A DNA stretch of 64,000 nucleotides, taken from positions 806,001 through 870,000 of the forward strand of contig JBAJFG010000488.1 of assembly GCA_037903475.1 (NCBI GenBank), in the 5' to 3' direction. How positions within the stretch are numbered: position 1 is the stretch's first letter; each line of letters opens with the position of its first letter. The notes under the pieces are model-generated. The model did not search any database. It was not told the DNA's origin and worked only from the letters and a program-made list of their open reading frames with translations. Positions 1 through 12,038 of the stretch are shown piece after piece. Both the position numbers and the translations under genes were made by a program. This stretch comes from Ancylostoma caninum (taxonomy: Eukaryota; Nematoda; Chromadorea; Rhabditida; Ancylostomatidae).

Positions 1-421
1 ACGATTGCGCCCCGGTCTGGAGCGCCGCAGCATCCACGTGGCGCTGGCATGGCAGCACCCGAAATCCACAGCGTCCAGCCGCGCGGGTGTTGCCACGCCT
101 AGAGGCCCGGTGGAAGTGCAGAACTTCAGTCGAGATTACGCATCTAACAGAAAGTGATTTGGTGCCTACCCCATCGCCAGGAGTGTAGTAACGATTCATG
201 TTCCCTGCACTTTGCTGGCGACGCAAGCTGTCTCGATGAAGTCCTCTCCCTCCTCCTTTTTTTATTGTCGTAACCGATTTATATACTCTAGTTCGACCCA
301 TCGTTGAGCCCATACCAAGGTAGCTTAACTTAACCTTCAGTTTCGCATTTGCACATGTCATTTTCTTGTTTTGTTCAGTACTATAAATCCTACTCCTCTG
401 CGATACATTACCGTTCTCAAG
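1..421. other. Upstream/intronic sequence of the carrier gene, no exon recognised
   Basis: I see no confident exon here. The first 150 bases are GC-rich and the remainder is AT-rich. The N-terminal third of the neighbouring mitochondrial carrier (first carrier repeat) should lie upstream and is probably outside the window. The ORF running into position 349 reads through a plausible acceptor (AG at 420-421), so its first codons are most likely intron. Confidence 0.4.
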
Positions 422-1636
422 GTTTTGTGGCTGCGTCTGCCGTTAACCCGATTTGGCTGGTGAAAACGCGCTTACAGCTTCACCATGGGAAATGTGGAAT
501 ATTGGAAATGATTCGTAGGGTCTACCAACGAGAAGGAATCCGAGGATTTTATAAGGTGAATCCAGTGCTGGTTGTCGTTAGCGAGGGTTTTCAAATAACC
601 GATCTCTAGCAAACAATGGTTTTCAGGGAGTTACCGCTTCCTATGCTGGAGTTTCAGAAACGATGATACAATTTGTTATATATGAACACTTGCGCGGATA
701 TCTCCTCCGCCATCATGATGACGAAGAGGACAAAGGGAAAATGGTGAGTTGTGCAGCTATTAACATTGTTTTCACATAATCCTTTTACTTTGATGTGCCC
801 TCCCGTTGTTTATACTCATTCTTTGACAAAAAAAAATCAACCAAAGGTCAACTTTCTGTTATCAGTGTGAGTGAAGGTTTTTTCGTAACTTCTAGCTCTC
901 GTTCAGGACTTTCTGAACTTTATGGTGGCAGGCGGTTGTGCGAAATTTATTGCATGTGTCCTTGCATATCCACACGGTTTGTTCATTTTCATTTTTCTGT
1001 TTTATTTTCATCTTTATCTCTGCTCTATTTTCTCTTCGACGCTAGAGATCCAAAAAATCTGATGAATGGGTGAGAGTTTATGTGGACGAAAATGGTGATA
1101 GCGACTACGAGAAAGAAATCAGCTGCAAATTCAATAAAACTTTATGATGATGTAGGTAGGGGAAGTAGAAATTACTATATTAGGGATGTGAGGGGAAAAA
1201 TGGAAGTAACTAACAATAAGGAAAGAACAGAAGTCGAGCACTCTTTGAACGCTTGGAATAAAACGGAAGCAGTTTCTTATTTTATTCCAGAAGTTGTTCG
1301 GACTAGACTTCGCGAAGAGTCATCTGTGAAGCGAGGATTCTTCCGCACATTGTACGATTTATATAAAGAAGGAGGTCGAGCTATGTACCGCGGGTTATCC
1401 GTACAGGTTCGGATTATGCAGCCTAGCTTTCCCTCGACTTATGGTCGCTGTGTCTGTTAACATAGGCTTGTGAGGCTTGTCTCTGTGCTGTGGAGACGAT
1501 CGGCGAAAGTGATTTCTTCTGTGACATCGTTCCTAACGAATTTTTTCTCCGTTTGCAGCTGATGCGTACGGTTCCAAATACCGCGATCACGATGGGAACG
1601 TACGAAGTCGTCGTATACATGTTGCATCAGCTGTGA
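422..1636 (+). CDS. Mitochondrial pyrimidine nucleotide carrier, SLC25A33/36-like (3' part)
   Basis: Five exons are visible: 422-555, 627-743, 907-976, 1291-1406 and 1559-1636 (stop TGA 1634-1636). All junctions are GT-AG and the phases agree, giving about 171 residues. The second carrier signature (NPIWLVKTRLQL) is in the first visible exon. The third (AYPHEVVRTRLREE) is split across the 976/1291 junction. The tryptophan in NPIW is typical of the pyrimidine nucleotide carriers (SLC25A33, SLC25A36, yeast Rim2), which exchange UTP/CTP and related nucleotides across the inner mitochondrial membrane. The chain ends at YMLHQL, as expected for the last helix. The first carrier repeat and the start codon are missing, probably off the left edge. 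I am sure of the family; the substrate is inferred from the signature. Confidence 0.9.
977..1290 (+). other. Carrier intron 3 containing a charged open stretch (possible alternative exon)
   Basis: This intron separates the two halves of the third carrier signature. Inside it, from about 1045 to a stop at 1141-1143, is an open frame with acidic, coding-like composition (SDEWVRVYVDENGDSDYE in the middle). It is preceded by an AG and ends in a stop. Inclusion would truncate the carrier after the second repeat. It could be a poison or alternative exon, or chance. I do not recognise the peptide. Confidence 0.25.
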
Positions 1637-3391
1637 GCGGTGCAACGCCGATCGATCTGCCTGTGATCTATATAACTGTTTCATGGTTTGTTTTTGTACG
1701 GTTTCTCTAAAGAACTGTCTTTCTTTCCATCATTGTTTTATTAGAGTTTTTTTTTTGAATTTTTTTCCATTTACTCCATGCACGTCGTTTTTCAGACGTG
1801 TTTGCTTCCGCTTTTTGTGCATTGCTTTTGTATACTCTGTTACACACTTTTTATAAGTGAGTTTCCAACCTAATATAGGCTTAAACTTAGTCAAAAAATT
1901 CAAATGTGACTGTCGCTGCCACTACTGATGACAATCTCCTTAGATTTCCTATTATATTTACTTCCGTATTCAATTCAGATTAACTAGAATGGAACTGGAA
2001 AGCATAGTCAGTATCTGATCCCACTCATCTGAATCCAAACAAAAAATTCAGTGTAGGTTTGCTCGACATGTTCAAAGCCCATTTGCCCGCATTCACTTAG
2101 TTCTGACGCTACACCACCATCTGCAGACTTGGGAAATGTCCACCAATTCTCTTCCCAGCATGACCATTTCCAGTAGACTGCGTAAACCATTGTGAGTCAC
2201 AGTTTGCGTAAAGCAGAATATTCTCTGTTTTCGAAAGTAGTAACGTCGCTATGCCTCCGAACACAAAACACAGAGTCACATGTAGTATGTTTTCTAGAGG
2301 ACAGCTAACTTTATAATTCGTTTCACCTTGCAAACGACTTCTAGAGAGTGTTCCATAGGTATTCTCCAAAACTTCTACCGTACTAGGTTTTGTTCGCCCA
2401 GTTCTTATGTTGTTCATTTTGAGTTCGAAGAGATATCACAGTATGTTTTCTAAATCGTGTGTTGCGTACTGAGCAACACGCAAAATGTTTCTATGAGAGA
2501 AAAGAAACAGATTTGTTTTGACGAAATTCTTTATCAATATGGAAATCATCGAGTCCAACAACATCATTGGAGTTTTAGGTTCAAAAAAAAAAGACTATAC
2601 GAAGAACTTTTCAGACGCTAAAGTGTGTATGGGTGGAATCTAACTTTGTAGGATTCCTGAAACTCCAATGCTGTTATACATCTCCTTTTAGAATCCTATG
2701 CAAATGGATATCCCTGTTTCCTTAGAGGTGTCCAGAAAAAAAATGTGACCACATTTTCTCATCCAGTTGCGTTCCTTGAGTCAAGCCCGAGTTTGTTTTT
2801 TTTTTTCTCAGCTGTTGAATGTTTTTGTGATGCCAGTTTGACACTTGTACAGAGAAGCTAATATATTTGCATCAGTCAATGTTTTTTACAGGTATTTTAA
2901 TTGTGTACTTGTATGATTGTTTTAAATGCTCAATGTTCTAACCATGTTTTTACCATCGTTTTACTTTTTTTTCTACAGTTAGGCGCCGCATTCTGGAAAT
3001 CTTGTTAGTGTATCACCTAGGAATAAAAGTACACACATTCTTGTCAAGGATCTGAGATTTATCTAGTTCATTTCGTTCGTTCTACCTGAACGATAGCAAT
3101 GTAAACAAATATAACGGAATACAATTTAAAAAAAAAACTACGCAGCAGAAGTTAGGTTATACTACATGATGAAATAATTGGTAAAAAAAAGATCACATGC
3201 GTGCTTGTGATTGCTTCAAGTTTATATCTCCTATAGGTGCAAAGGAATAGCACTGATTCTAGTGAGCAGAGGCGATTTCAACATCATTTTCTCACATCCG
3301 AGGCATGAAATGAACCAGACGGTTTGTGATTTGAGCTTGTACTGAGATTACTGAGATACTGGAGGTAAATTTTCTCGAATTCATACAACTG
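1637..3391. other. 3' flank of the carrier gene; no gene seen
   Basis: AT-rich sequence with T-runs. It should contain the carrier 3' UTR. An AATAAA-type signal occurs near 3021, but I cannot say which cleavage site is used. The 102-codon minus-strand ORF at 2109-2417 has no recognisable domain and is not called. Confidence 0.4.
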
Positions 3392-4000
3392 TTAGGTTGT
3401 AACATAAGTTTCCGCTGTTTTGAAGTTTTCAATGAAAAAGGTTTGTAAAAAGTCAAATAAGAACAGATATCAATCGAAGTATGCACCATAGCAGTCGCTG
3501 GTCTTTTGCTGTTTTTACAGCAGGAGCTCGGCTCCGCTGCTCCAGAAATCCGCGGACTGCGAGGCAAAGAACTTAGTCGGGCAGTGCTAGAGGTCACTGA
3601 CTTTGGCAAATCGGTTCTCGCTCAGTAGACGTTTTTGTGATCTGATAACCGGCGCATGGTTAGAGCTAGATTTATGCTACATAATGCGCAATTAAGAATT
3701 TGTCTGCGAGCCCTTCGCCCTTCCGAAGAGTTCGACCAACAAAATTAACGCAGCGGGTCGTTAGATAGCAGTTGGTTGCTGCCACCCGAATACTGGCCGC
3801 GACTTACCTGCAATTGCCAGTCATTGCGCGCGCTACCTGCGCGCTACGAATAAAGAACTGGAGACGGAACTTGAAGTTTGAATGAATCCAAAAATTTCGA
3901 TGCTTTTTTTAACTCTCAATTTATCTCTGAAATTGGAATTTTAAGCTTTTGGAACAAATAATAACATTTGTGTTTCCTGAAACGTAATCGATCATTAATC

Positions 4001-4170
4001 CATCGCCAGAGGAGGTGTGAAAAATGCCTAACAGATATGCACTGTGCCTGCAGGCGTACCTCAAGGGTACAATGCCGTTAGATCGCCACTCCGTACTTGT
4101 TTTGTTAATATTGATTTTCTGGAACTAAAATTGCAACAGCCGAATGGATGACGATTCCAGAGTGAGAAAT
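4001..4170 (+). repeat. Dispersed repeat shared with 34335-34510
   Basis: A segment containing GTGCCTGCAGGCGTACCTCA and then ATGCC(G/A)TTAGATCGCC is found again in the same orientation at 34335-34510. Each copy lies inside a different TIR-bounded element (3.39-5.65 kb and 33.5-36.4 kb), so the segment belongs to a shared non-autonomous family. Confidence 0.65.
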
Positions 4171-4597
4171 GTGAAATGAACTAATATTCAGAAATATTCA
4201 TAAGGAGTCTCGCCCACGGCACTTCACCACTCTTTTCAGAAGCAAGCTTCACCTTTTCGTTGTTATGAACTAGTGTCCTGGTGATTTCGAAATTGCACCG
4301 TGATAGTGGATCAAACGGGTGAATTTACCCTAAATATGCCCTTGAAATCTTCTTTTACCCTTGAAATCTTCTTTTGGAACCTGTTCCACGCTGTCATAAC
4401 TTCTGCTATCGAGAACTCATGATTCATAGATTCATGCTCCGCATACCGTCACTTCCGTTCTCATGAACGGATGGTTCTTGATCTTATAAGCTCCGCCCAT
4501 TATGACTGTGGAGCGGGGATAAAAGGAGCCTGGGTAAAAGATGGTCGGTTCGACATGAGCCTACGACAAGTGAGCTAGACAAGTATTCCCTTACAAG

Positions 4598-4809
4598 TAC
4601 TGTCTTTTTCACAAATCTTGCCACTTGGCAGTCCGCCAAGATGAGGTAAGTCTCGCCACGTTGCTATAGGCGAGACATGTTTTGGCACGCTTCCTGCTAC
4701 CGATCGTCGATTGACAGCGCCAATTTCCCTGATTTGGCGTGTGATAAAATGCGCTTTGTGTAAAAGAACAAAACACATTGAATTGATCTGATTTTTGGAA
4801 CAGACAGTA
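4598..4809. mobile_element. Small MITE (about 210 bp) with TACTGTCT termini
   Basis: It begins TACTGTCTTTTTCAC and ends GGAACAGACAGTA, a short terminal inverted repeat. A second copy lies at 53537-53726 with the same ends and interior. Both copies contain a short stem, GTCTCGCC...GGCGAGAC (perfect in this copy, shifted in the other), around 4652-4671. No reading frame is present. A structured non-coding RNA is possible, but a MITE is the simpler explanation. Confidence 0.55.
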
Positions 4810-5653
4810 TATTCCAATGAACAAGTGACAAGTTAGATCCGTAGCTGGATCTACTCGCCGTCCTACAGGGCGGCATACAACAAGTCTCGCGGTCGACCGT
4901 AACAAGCGGTCGGACCCGGAAATTCCGGTACAGATTCCAAATCCTAAGGTCACTATACTCTCTTTCTCACCCACTCTCTTTCCTCTTCCTGTATCACTTA
5001 GTTAATATTGTTAGACAAGTAAAATAATAAAAGACTTAGTGTAATAGTGTCCTAACACTTAAACCACCAAAAGTCTCTTGGACCGTGATGCAGTCCAAAC
5101 ACACGCTTTTCGCGTTCATTTTACTCAACTTTAACGCTTCTCACGCCATTCCGTCGAAATCGCAGCGTAGGCAGTGCGCGCACCGACTGGCAATTGCAGG
5201 TAAGGCGCGGCCAGTGTTCGGGTGGCAGCAACCAACTGCTATCTAACGATCCGGCGCCCAAAATTAAGGCGCCCTCAGCGGTATGGCAGAAGGAGTCATT
5301 TCCACAGAGTGCTTGGAACTCACCCCAAAAGTTCCACCGATTAGTGTCCGCAAATGGTTTATGCTTGTAGCCACAGTGGAAGAAATCCCACTTCAATTCG
5401 CTTCAACTCTGGAGAGAAATACGGCATAATCAAAATTTTGGGTTACCAAGTTTGCATTCTTGAAGGGTTCACTCCGAAGTTAATTACATCTTCAAAATAA
5501 AACACAAAAATCGGCCTCATATTCTAAAATGTTCGCGGGATCACGTGCTTTAGAAGAGTATCTAGAGATGAGCGAAATCTAATTGGTATTCATTTATTAG
5601 AAGCTTTTGAAAATGACTATGCGAAAATAGCGGAAACTTATGTTACAACCTAA

Positions 5654-6897
5654 TAGAATGGCGAAGGGAAGGCGCGAGTATTCGGATGTAAAGAATAGGA
5701 TCTCTAGTGTTGTCGAGGTTATCAGAAACTTGATCACAGGGGAATTCACTCCACATAATCACACAAATGCCACATCTGCTGCCAACTTTGAAGGCATCAA
5801 GGGACCTTCCTCACTTGAATCCTGAGTTATTACCAGATTGTGAACCTCGATATGCTGGTTTCAGTGTTGCGCATGCGGCTTAGCAAGAATGTCAATAAAC
5901 CCATTTACGGAAACCGTAATGAATTACGTACCATGCCCAGTGGGTTCTGTAGCCCTTATATCACAGCCGTACATTAATGCAAACAAAGGGGTGTGGAGCG
6001 TTACGCTCCTGGAGTGGGCGGCGCTGACGGGCCTTGCAACTGACCGATTGGGTGAAATGACCAGTCGTAGGGTTTGACCGCACCCACCTTCCAGGTATAA
6101 CGCACCACAACTCAAACAAAGACTGTAGTGTTTAACGGGCAGTCTTTTAAAGCTCGGAGTGTTTTGCATTGAAAAGCGACAAAAGGATTATGGAAGCATT
6201 TTGACCGTTTATATACCCACCATCGTTGAAGCAGCATCTTCTTGTTACACCTCTTGCAACACTATCTGGACCACTTCTCTTGGCCGTAAAAGTAGCTGTT
6301 CCAAAGTAAAATATCTGTTTTTATGAATGAATGCCACTGATCGTTCAGGATGTCTCTAATCCTTAAGTTGTTTGGTTTGATTAATTACCTTCTTAGAGGA
6401 CTTCAAGAAACGGGAATGAAAAATACCTGAGTGGATGACGACCAGAACACTGGCAATGAACAAATCACTGTTCAACAAAGCGATCGTAGACAGGAAAATT
6501 TATACGAGTTTCCATACAATTTCTGATGAAAATTTTCTTAACTAAGACGACCATAGCAAAGAGAAAGCTGTGTGAGGTACGCAGAGTACTTCTTGGCTCG
6601 TGCTGCGTGAAGTTCTTTGAAGCGGTCTCGCTGAGTTCCGGCAGGGAGATCCTCATCAGGTAGGCATCTCAAATATGGTGTGATTAATAGTTACATTGGT
6701 TTCCCTTGGATCTCTGGATGAGTTCAAAATCTTAGTTTCCATGGCAAGGATGTCGAAAATAGGCCAATCCAGTGCCATTGTAATACTGAAATACAGCTCC
6801 AATTTTCAAGTTTAGGTCAGCGCGGTCTCACTCACTACATATTTGAAACCGACAATAGGAACTAAGCTTAAGCCTTCTCCCTATAGGCGTACATATA
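5654..6897. other. No gene or repeat recognised
   Basis: Short open frames on both strands (62 to 86 codons) overlap each other and show no domain. I see no terminal repeats in this stretch. Confidence 0.3.
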
Positions 6898-8470
6898 CAG
6901 TGCGTTTCATAATTATAGGGACACCCGATTTTTTGCTGTAGCGAACTTCACCGTGAACCAATCGATCTGATTTTTTTCTCTATTCAATTCAGGATGTGAA
7001 ATAACCTCTAGAGACATACTTTTCATTAACATCATCAATATATAAGATTTTTATAGAGAAAGATAGAAAAACCAGTGTTTCAAAATTATAGGGACACTTG
7101 GACTTGATGAAGCGATTTACCCAGAAAACGGAATCTGTCAGTGCAGTTGTTACCAGTGAGTTATACCCTATCCATTGCCAACCCGAAACTTCGGTTCTTC
7201 AAATTGGTGAAGGTGTTCCAGATGAGGTTCGGTCCAACATCGATCTTAGTTTCTTGAACAGTGTGTTTAAAATTTTTAGAATAAAAGTTCTGGATACATT
7301 AAGCATGGAACCATTTAGAATTTGTCTTAGGACTATTTTCCGCTAAGAATGAGTGTTCACAAGCGTTTTTCAGGTACAATTCGTCGAATTTGTGGCATCT
7401 TTATCGTGCTGTGGTGCCTTGACCCACGGGGATAAGTGCACTTTCTTGAACCAAAGCAAACTTTTGTCAACGATAACCACTCGGATGTGATGTAGAATGA
7501 TCACACAGGATTTGCTAAACGTCACTATTCTAAATTCTAATTGATACGAAGGCGATGAACAGCCTACGACATGCATGAGATCCAACCGACACTGCACACA
7601 GTCGCTTCCTAAATCCCATCATAAAAAGGAAACATAATTGTGGCCTTAATTCTTCAATAAGGCCTCTTTTCTGTATGAATCGATCGAATTCTCTCTTATT
7701 CATAAGATCAGATAATATTTCTGGAGAAATGAATATGTTTTCCTAAGACGGTACTTGGGAGGCGAAATGGCTTGTTCGAGCATGTCATGTCGTGCACGGC
7801 CTAAGTTGCTCATCGTCTTTGTATCAACTAGAATTCAACATAGGAGCATTCATCAAATTCTGTGTGATCATTCAACACCATATCTGAGTGGTTATCTTTG
7901 ACAAAAGTTTGCTTTGGTTCAAGAAAGTGCAGTTATCCCCGTGGGTCAAGGCACCGCACCACGATAAAGCTGCCACAAGCTCGACGCCTTGTACCTGAAA
8001 AGCACTTGTAAACACTCATTTCTAGCGGAAAATGGTTCTAAGATAAATTCTAGATGGTTCCATGCTTAATGCGTCTAGAACGTTTATGCTGAAAAACTTC
8101 AAAGCACAGCTCAAGAAACTAAGATCGATGTCAGGCCGAACCTCTTCTGGAACGCCTTCATAAGTTTGAAGCACCGAAGGTTTGGATTAGCACTGGATAG
8201 GGAATAACCCACTGGTAACAACTGCACCGACAGATCCCGTTTTCTGGGTAAATCGTTTCATCAAGTCCAAGTGTCCCTATAATTTTGAAACACTGGTTTT
8301 TCCATCTTTCTCTATAAAAATCTTATATATTGATGATGGTAATGAAAAGTATGTCTCTAGAGGTTACTTCACATCCTGAATTGAATAGAGAAAAAAATCA
8401 GATCGATTGGTTCACGGTGAAGTTCGCTACAGCAAAAAATCGGGTGTCCCTATAATTATGAAACGCACTG
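6898..8470. mobile_element. 1.57-kb palindromic Tc1/mariner-type element flanked by TA
   Basis: The sequence from 6898 (CAGTGCGTTTCATAATTATA) is repeated in reverse complement up to 8470, with TA on each side (6896-6897 and 8471-8472). The two arms stay alignable for some 700 bp each, to a centre near 7680. They carry the same frame-broken, diverged open stretches (for example 7370-7597 minus and its partner about 7760-8020). The whole unit therefore folds on itself. This is either a fold-back element or two head-to-head copies of a Tc1-like element. I cannot identify a transposase domain with confidence. Confidence 0.75.
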
Positions 8471-9104
8471 TATTTACTACTTATTATTCACCATCCATTC
8501 GGCTATTTGTGCCTTATACTTTTCACTTACATGTTTTCTCGGTCACAGTGCGTGACGAAGTCCTGTCTGAGTTTGTTCAGGTCGTCGGAGGCTTTCGTCT
8601 TGCAAGTCTGTCTTCTGGTGCGAATCGGGTGAGGCCTATCGAATTGCTCGCTTTCTGGTAGGGCCTAAGGATAGTTGTGATCAAGTGTTCTAATCTGAAC
8701 ATGCCACATCAATTTCCCACCTGTTCGCTGACACTTTCCTCCTTGTGAATGGTGTGGCGTTTCCGATGAAGTCCTGAAAGAGCACACTAAGCGCCGTGTA
8801 TTGGAATGATCCAAGGCCCAGTGTCATTAGGGAAGGAGAGCTGTAGGAAGAGAGAGACAGGGCACGTGGAAGGAAAAAGAAAAAAGGCGTGCTGTGATTA
8901 ACTGTTTTTTGTGTTTTTTTTTTTGTAAATGTTTCATACCAAAAATGAACCCTCGTAAAAATTGCCTTTTGTGCTTTCTGTGAATTCTGTAGCTGTTTTC
9001 CAATACTAAACCCTATTTTGTTCTATTTCAAAGGGCTTCATGTCCTCTTTTCTTGGAACCTGGGCATGATGTACGTAGCTGTTTGATAAAGTTCAAGTGT
9101 TATG
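8471..9104. other. No gene recognised
   Basis: Unique-looking AT-rich sequence with an A/T-rich stretch near 8880-8930. No domain-bearing frame and no clear repeat ends are visible. Confidence 0.3.
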
Positions 9105-9128
9105 CCTTAAAGGATGGTATTCGAGCAC

Positions 9129-9168
9129 CTTTATTGGGCTGACGTTTCAGCAATACGCCGTCTTCAAG
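9129..9168 (-). ncRNA. Hammerhead-like motif downstream of a Penelope relic (degenerate)
   Basis: Read on the minus strand this shows CTTGAAGA, a CGGC/GCTG stem with a five-base loop, then AAACGTC and CAATAAAG. The order (CUGANGA-like box, short stem II, GAAA-like box, AATAAAG) is that of the hammerhead motifs known from Penelope-like elements. It lies about 260 bp beyond the stop of the Penelope endonuclease remnant at 9431-10005, the same place as the motif beside the 62-kb copy. The core departs from CUGAUGA and GAAA, so it is probably inactive. Confidence 0.4.
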
Positions 9169-9430
9169 GGTCTGGAAGTGGTTCAAGTTCATACGAATTC
9201 GTAACCTATCCCATCAAACACTTCCTCTCCCAGTACATTTAATTCGTATTAGCGAGATCATTGTGAGGTCCTCAGTAGAAGGTGACACTCACCAAGTGCT
9301 GCACGTATCGAACGGAGATGGATTTCCGCTTTAACGTGTACAGTAGCAACGGACCCTCAATAAGTGAGCTGACGCGGATCACTGGGCCTTATTGGTGGTG
9401 CTATCAAGGCATAAATGATCTACAGTGATG

Positions 9431-10005
9431 TTATAGCTCACATAATGATACGAAAGGCATTAGGCCACTGATAACCGTTAAATGCTCATTTTTGCCATTC
9501 ATTTTCGAGTTACGTCCATAGATCCAAAGCGCATCGAGTGCTTTTCTGGCAGATGTTTGGGATTCATTTGCGAGAATAGTACATTTCATGTCGAAGTCGG
9601 CCCCACCATCATCTTCTTTCCTATGCTTCACTAAAGCTGTTATCAGACTTCCCCGTTTTTTACTGGCAAGATGTTCATTTAAGCGTGCGCATAGTCCCTA
9701 CCAGTCTCTCCAATATAATATTTTGCATGGAAAGTCAAGCATTCAACCACGTATATAACCCCCATCTTTGCGCAGTCTTCAGCTGTTCCATTAGGACAAA
9801 CGACACAGTTGCTTGATACACAGGCCCTGTCGTAGAGTCTGCTTCGAACCAACTGACGCTTGATGTTATCGTTAGGGATGTTCACTAAAACAACATCACC
9901 GTCAAGTTGCGCACGAATCAGGCATTGCCTGATTTCGGTGATCATCTTGTCGTAGATGAAGGGATGCGGATGCTCACGGACACGACTACTTTGAAAAGAT
10001 GAAGG
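9431..10005 (-). pseudogene. Penelope-like element GIY-YIG endonuclease relic
   Basis: The minus-strand frame at 9679-10080 carries two CxxC-type pairs and then GVIYVVEC and YYIGETGR, the GIY-YIG nuclease signature found at the C-terminus of Penelope-like retroelement polyproteins. After ETGR the frame breaks near 9680. The family sequence (RLNEHLASKKR) resumes in a different frame and leads into the ORF at 9431-9631, which has the typical C-terminal tail (ALDALWIYGRNSKMNGK). The reverse transcriptase part is absent. The copy is truncated and frameshifted, hence a pseudogene. Residues before about 10005 are probably not part of it. Confidence 0.85.
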
Positions 10006-10080
10006 AAATATTAAAAAAATGGAAGCATGTTGGGAAACTAAGAAATTTTTATTTATCAAGGATTTTTTTCTGAAATCCAA

Positions 10081-11444
10081 TTTTTGCAGCTTTTAGAGCT
10101 TGCTGCCAGCAAATTTACGAATATGAGCTTATTCACAGTAATTTGCGTAATTATCGATAAAGAATTGCATGCTGCTGAGAAGTATTTGATTGAGGAGTCA
10201 TATGATCAGATTTTCGTGCTCCATGTCGAGAAACAACCAGAAACACGCTTGAAATCGTCTCATTTGTGTCAAGAAAGCGAATTGCCTGGTAATCTCTTAT
10301 TTTAGATCCTTATTCGAGTTTCCATAGTAATGAAACTGACAACGGTAGAAATTACCGATGAAAAGCTCGTATTCGTAAAATTTTCTGGCAACCAGCTCTG
10401 AAAACTGCAAAAATCAGATTTCAGAAAAAAATCCTTGATACAATAAAATTTTCTTACAATTAGTTTCCCAACAAGCTCCCATTTCTCAATATTCCCTTCA
10501 TCTTCTCAAATGTAGTCGCATTCGTGAGCTGCTAAAGTACCGCAGGGCTCATCCATCTGTGGCGAGACCCAGCGATCTATCGATTGAAGGATACCGAGGC
10601 TGCGAAAATAGCCTGCCAAGGATCTGGGTAGAATGCTGGAAGAAATAATAGCGGGATCAAATAATAATGGATTTATTTGAATAAGTCCATATTCTCTAGA
10701 CGATTGGACTGAATACTTGTGCAAATTCACTATGAAAAGTGGAAACATTCAAGAAAATCCGAAAAACCGCGATTTTGTCGAAATCGCATGTTGAGCCGCG
10801 AAATTATGCGGCCGCCAACGTTGCAGAGGTCTGAAAATCATGCCAGGTGATGAGCTGTGCGTTTCAGGATTGCTTGAAATTACTTGAGATTACTTTTGCT
10901 TGGATACCTTACTTTGGCACCGAGCAAATCATCTTTCGGGGATGATTTGTAACATTTTGTATAGATCGCACCCGAGGCGCGATTAAAAATCGCAGTCGAC
11001 ATGTTTCCGCAATGTTGCAAAAAAATTTCTCAAAGCATCCACGAGTCGCGTTATCTTCAGAAAGCTGAAAATGTGAAAATAATGGTTGAAATCGACGAAA
11101 CTGTAATCCCTGTTTTAAGAAAATCCTAGAATAGTCGTGTGAGGCACCGTTCTCAGTGTAGCCATGTGAATTTTTTCAAAAATGTGGAATAACTTGCTCT
11201 ACTTTCAGGGGAATTACCTGCGGTGCAGCGAGTATCTCTTAATTAAGGGATTTTGCAGGTTGATCACCAAACATTTTCAGATTTTCAAATTCTAAGCATA
11301 CTATCAGATAGATTGGACCGTCCTGATTCCAAATATCTGCTCCATTTCGAAAATGGTTAAAGACAGCACTCACAAAAAAAAACCCGTCGTCGATTTTCTC
11401 ATGCCATAATGGAGGAAAGACCATCAAGAAAGGAAACGTTTGTG
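10081..11444. other. No gene recognised
   Basis: Short overlapping frames only. Part of 10370-10500 partly resembles the complement of 9990-10100 (an ATCCTTGATA / TATCAAGGAT region), suggesting a decayed inverted repeat around the Penelope relic. Nothing else is supported. Confidence 0.3.
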
Positions 11445-11498
11445 AGAAATACTAATTTGTATTTGCCGATACGCGTCCATTTGTACGAGATCTATGAC

Positions 11499-12038
11499 CT
11501 GAGATGGGTGCGGCCGCCGAGGTGCGGAAAGGATCACCGCTATCCGAAAATACTGATCGATCCTGTGTCAGTTGAGAAACACAGCCACATACGATCAGAG
11601 AGAGAGGGCGGGGTTGAGCGTAGTGGGCGCATTTGAACATGAGCACGAGTTTTATTACTCGAGTAACCGCCGGATTTGGAGTGATTCCTTCTCTAGTTGC
11701 ACTCCAACTGGCTTTGAAATGAGCACAAATGCGAGGAAAGTTTTTTCAGCATGAGCGCTGCCTTTAAAGGCAGCACTCACAGTGAAAAAATTCTCTTGAA
11801 CTTGTGTTTATTTCAAAGGTGCCATCAATTGTAGTGTAACTGCAAAAGGAATCACTCCGAATCATGCAGTTGCTTGAGTAATAAAACTCGTACGCATGTA
11901 CAAATGCGTCCGCCATGCTCAACCCGGCCCCATTCTCTTTGATCGTGTGCGGCTGTGTTTCTCAGCTGATACAGGGTCGATCAGCATTTTCCGATTGCGG
12001 CGATCCCTTCCGCACCTCGGCGGCCGCACCCATCTCAG
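11499..12038. mobile_element. 540-bp palindromic fold-back element centred on CTTTAAAG
   Basis: The left arm starts CTGAGATGGGTGCGGCCGCC at 11499 and the right arm ends with its complement at 12038. The arms meet at a TTTAAA core near 11766, flanked by CTGCC and GGCAG and followed by GCACTCAC. A single arm of the same family, extended to the shared ATCTCGTACAAATGGAC motif, lies at about 22815-23125. No protein is encoded. The shape is that of a foldback/MITE whose terminus is the GGCAGCACTCAC motif. Confidence 0.75.

Larger units (their letters stand above)
3392..5653. mobile_element. 2.26-kb mariner-type TIR element with nested inverted repeats
   Basis: The left end (TTAGGTTGTAACATAAGTTT from 3392) and right end (its reverse complement, ending 5653) are inverted copies flanked by T/TA. 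The TTAGGTTG start is the mariner style. A second inverted pair lies inside: about 3759-3850 matches the reverse complement of about 5160-5250 (both contain CAATTGCCAGTC or its complement). No transposase reading frame is visible, so this is a non-autonomous element. Its interior holds a segment at about 4001-4170 that recurs at 34335-34510, and a small MITE at 4598-4809. Confidence 0.65.
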
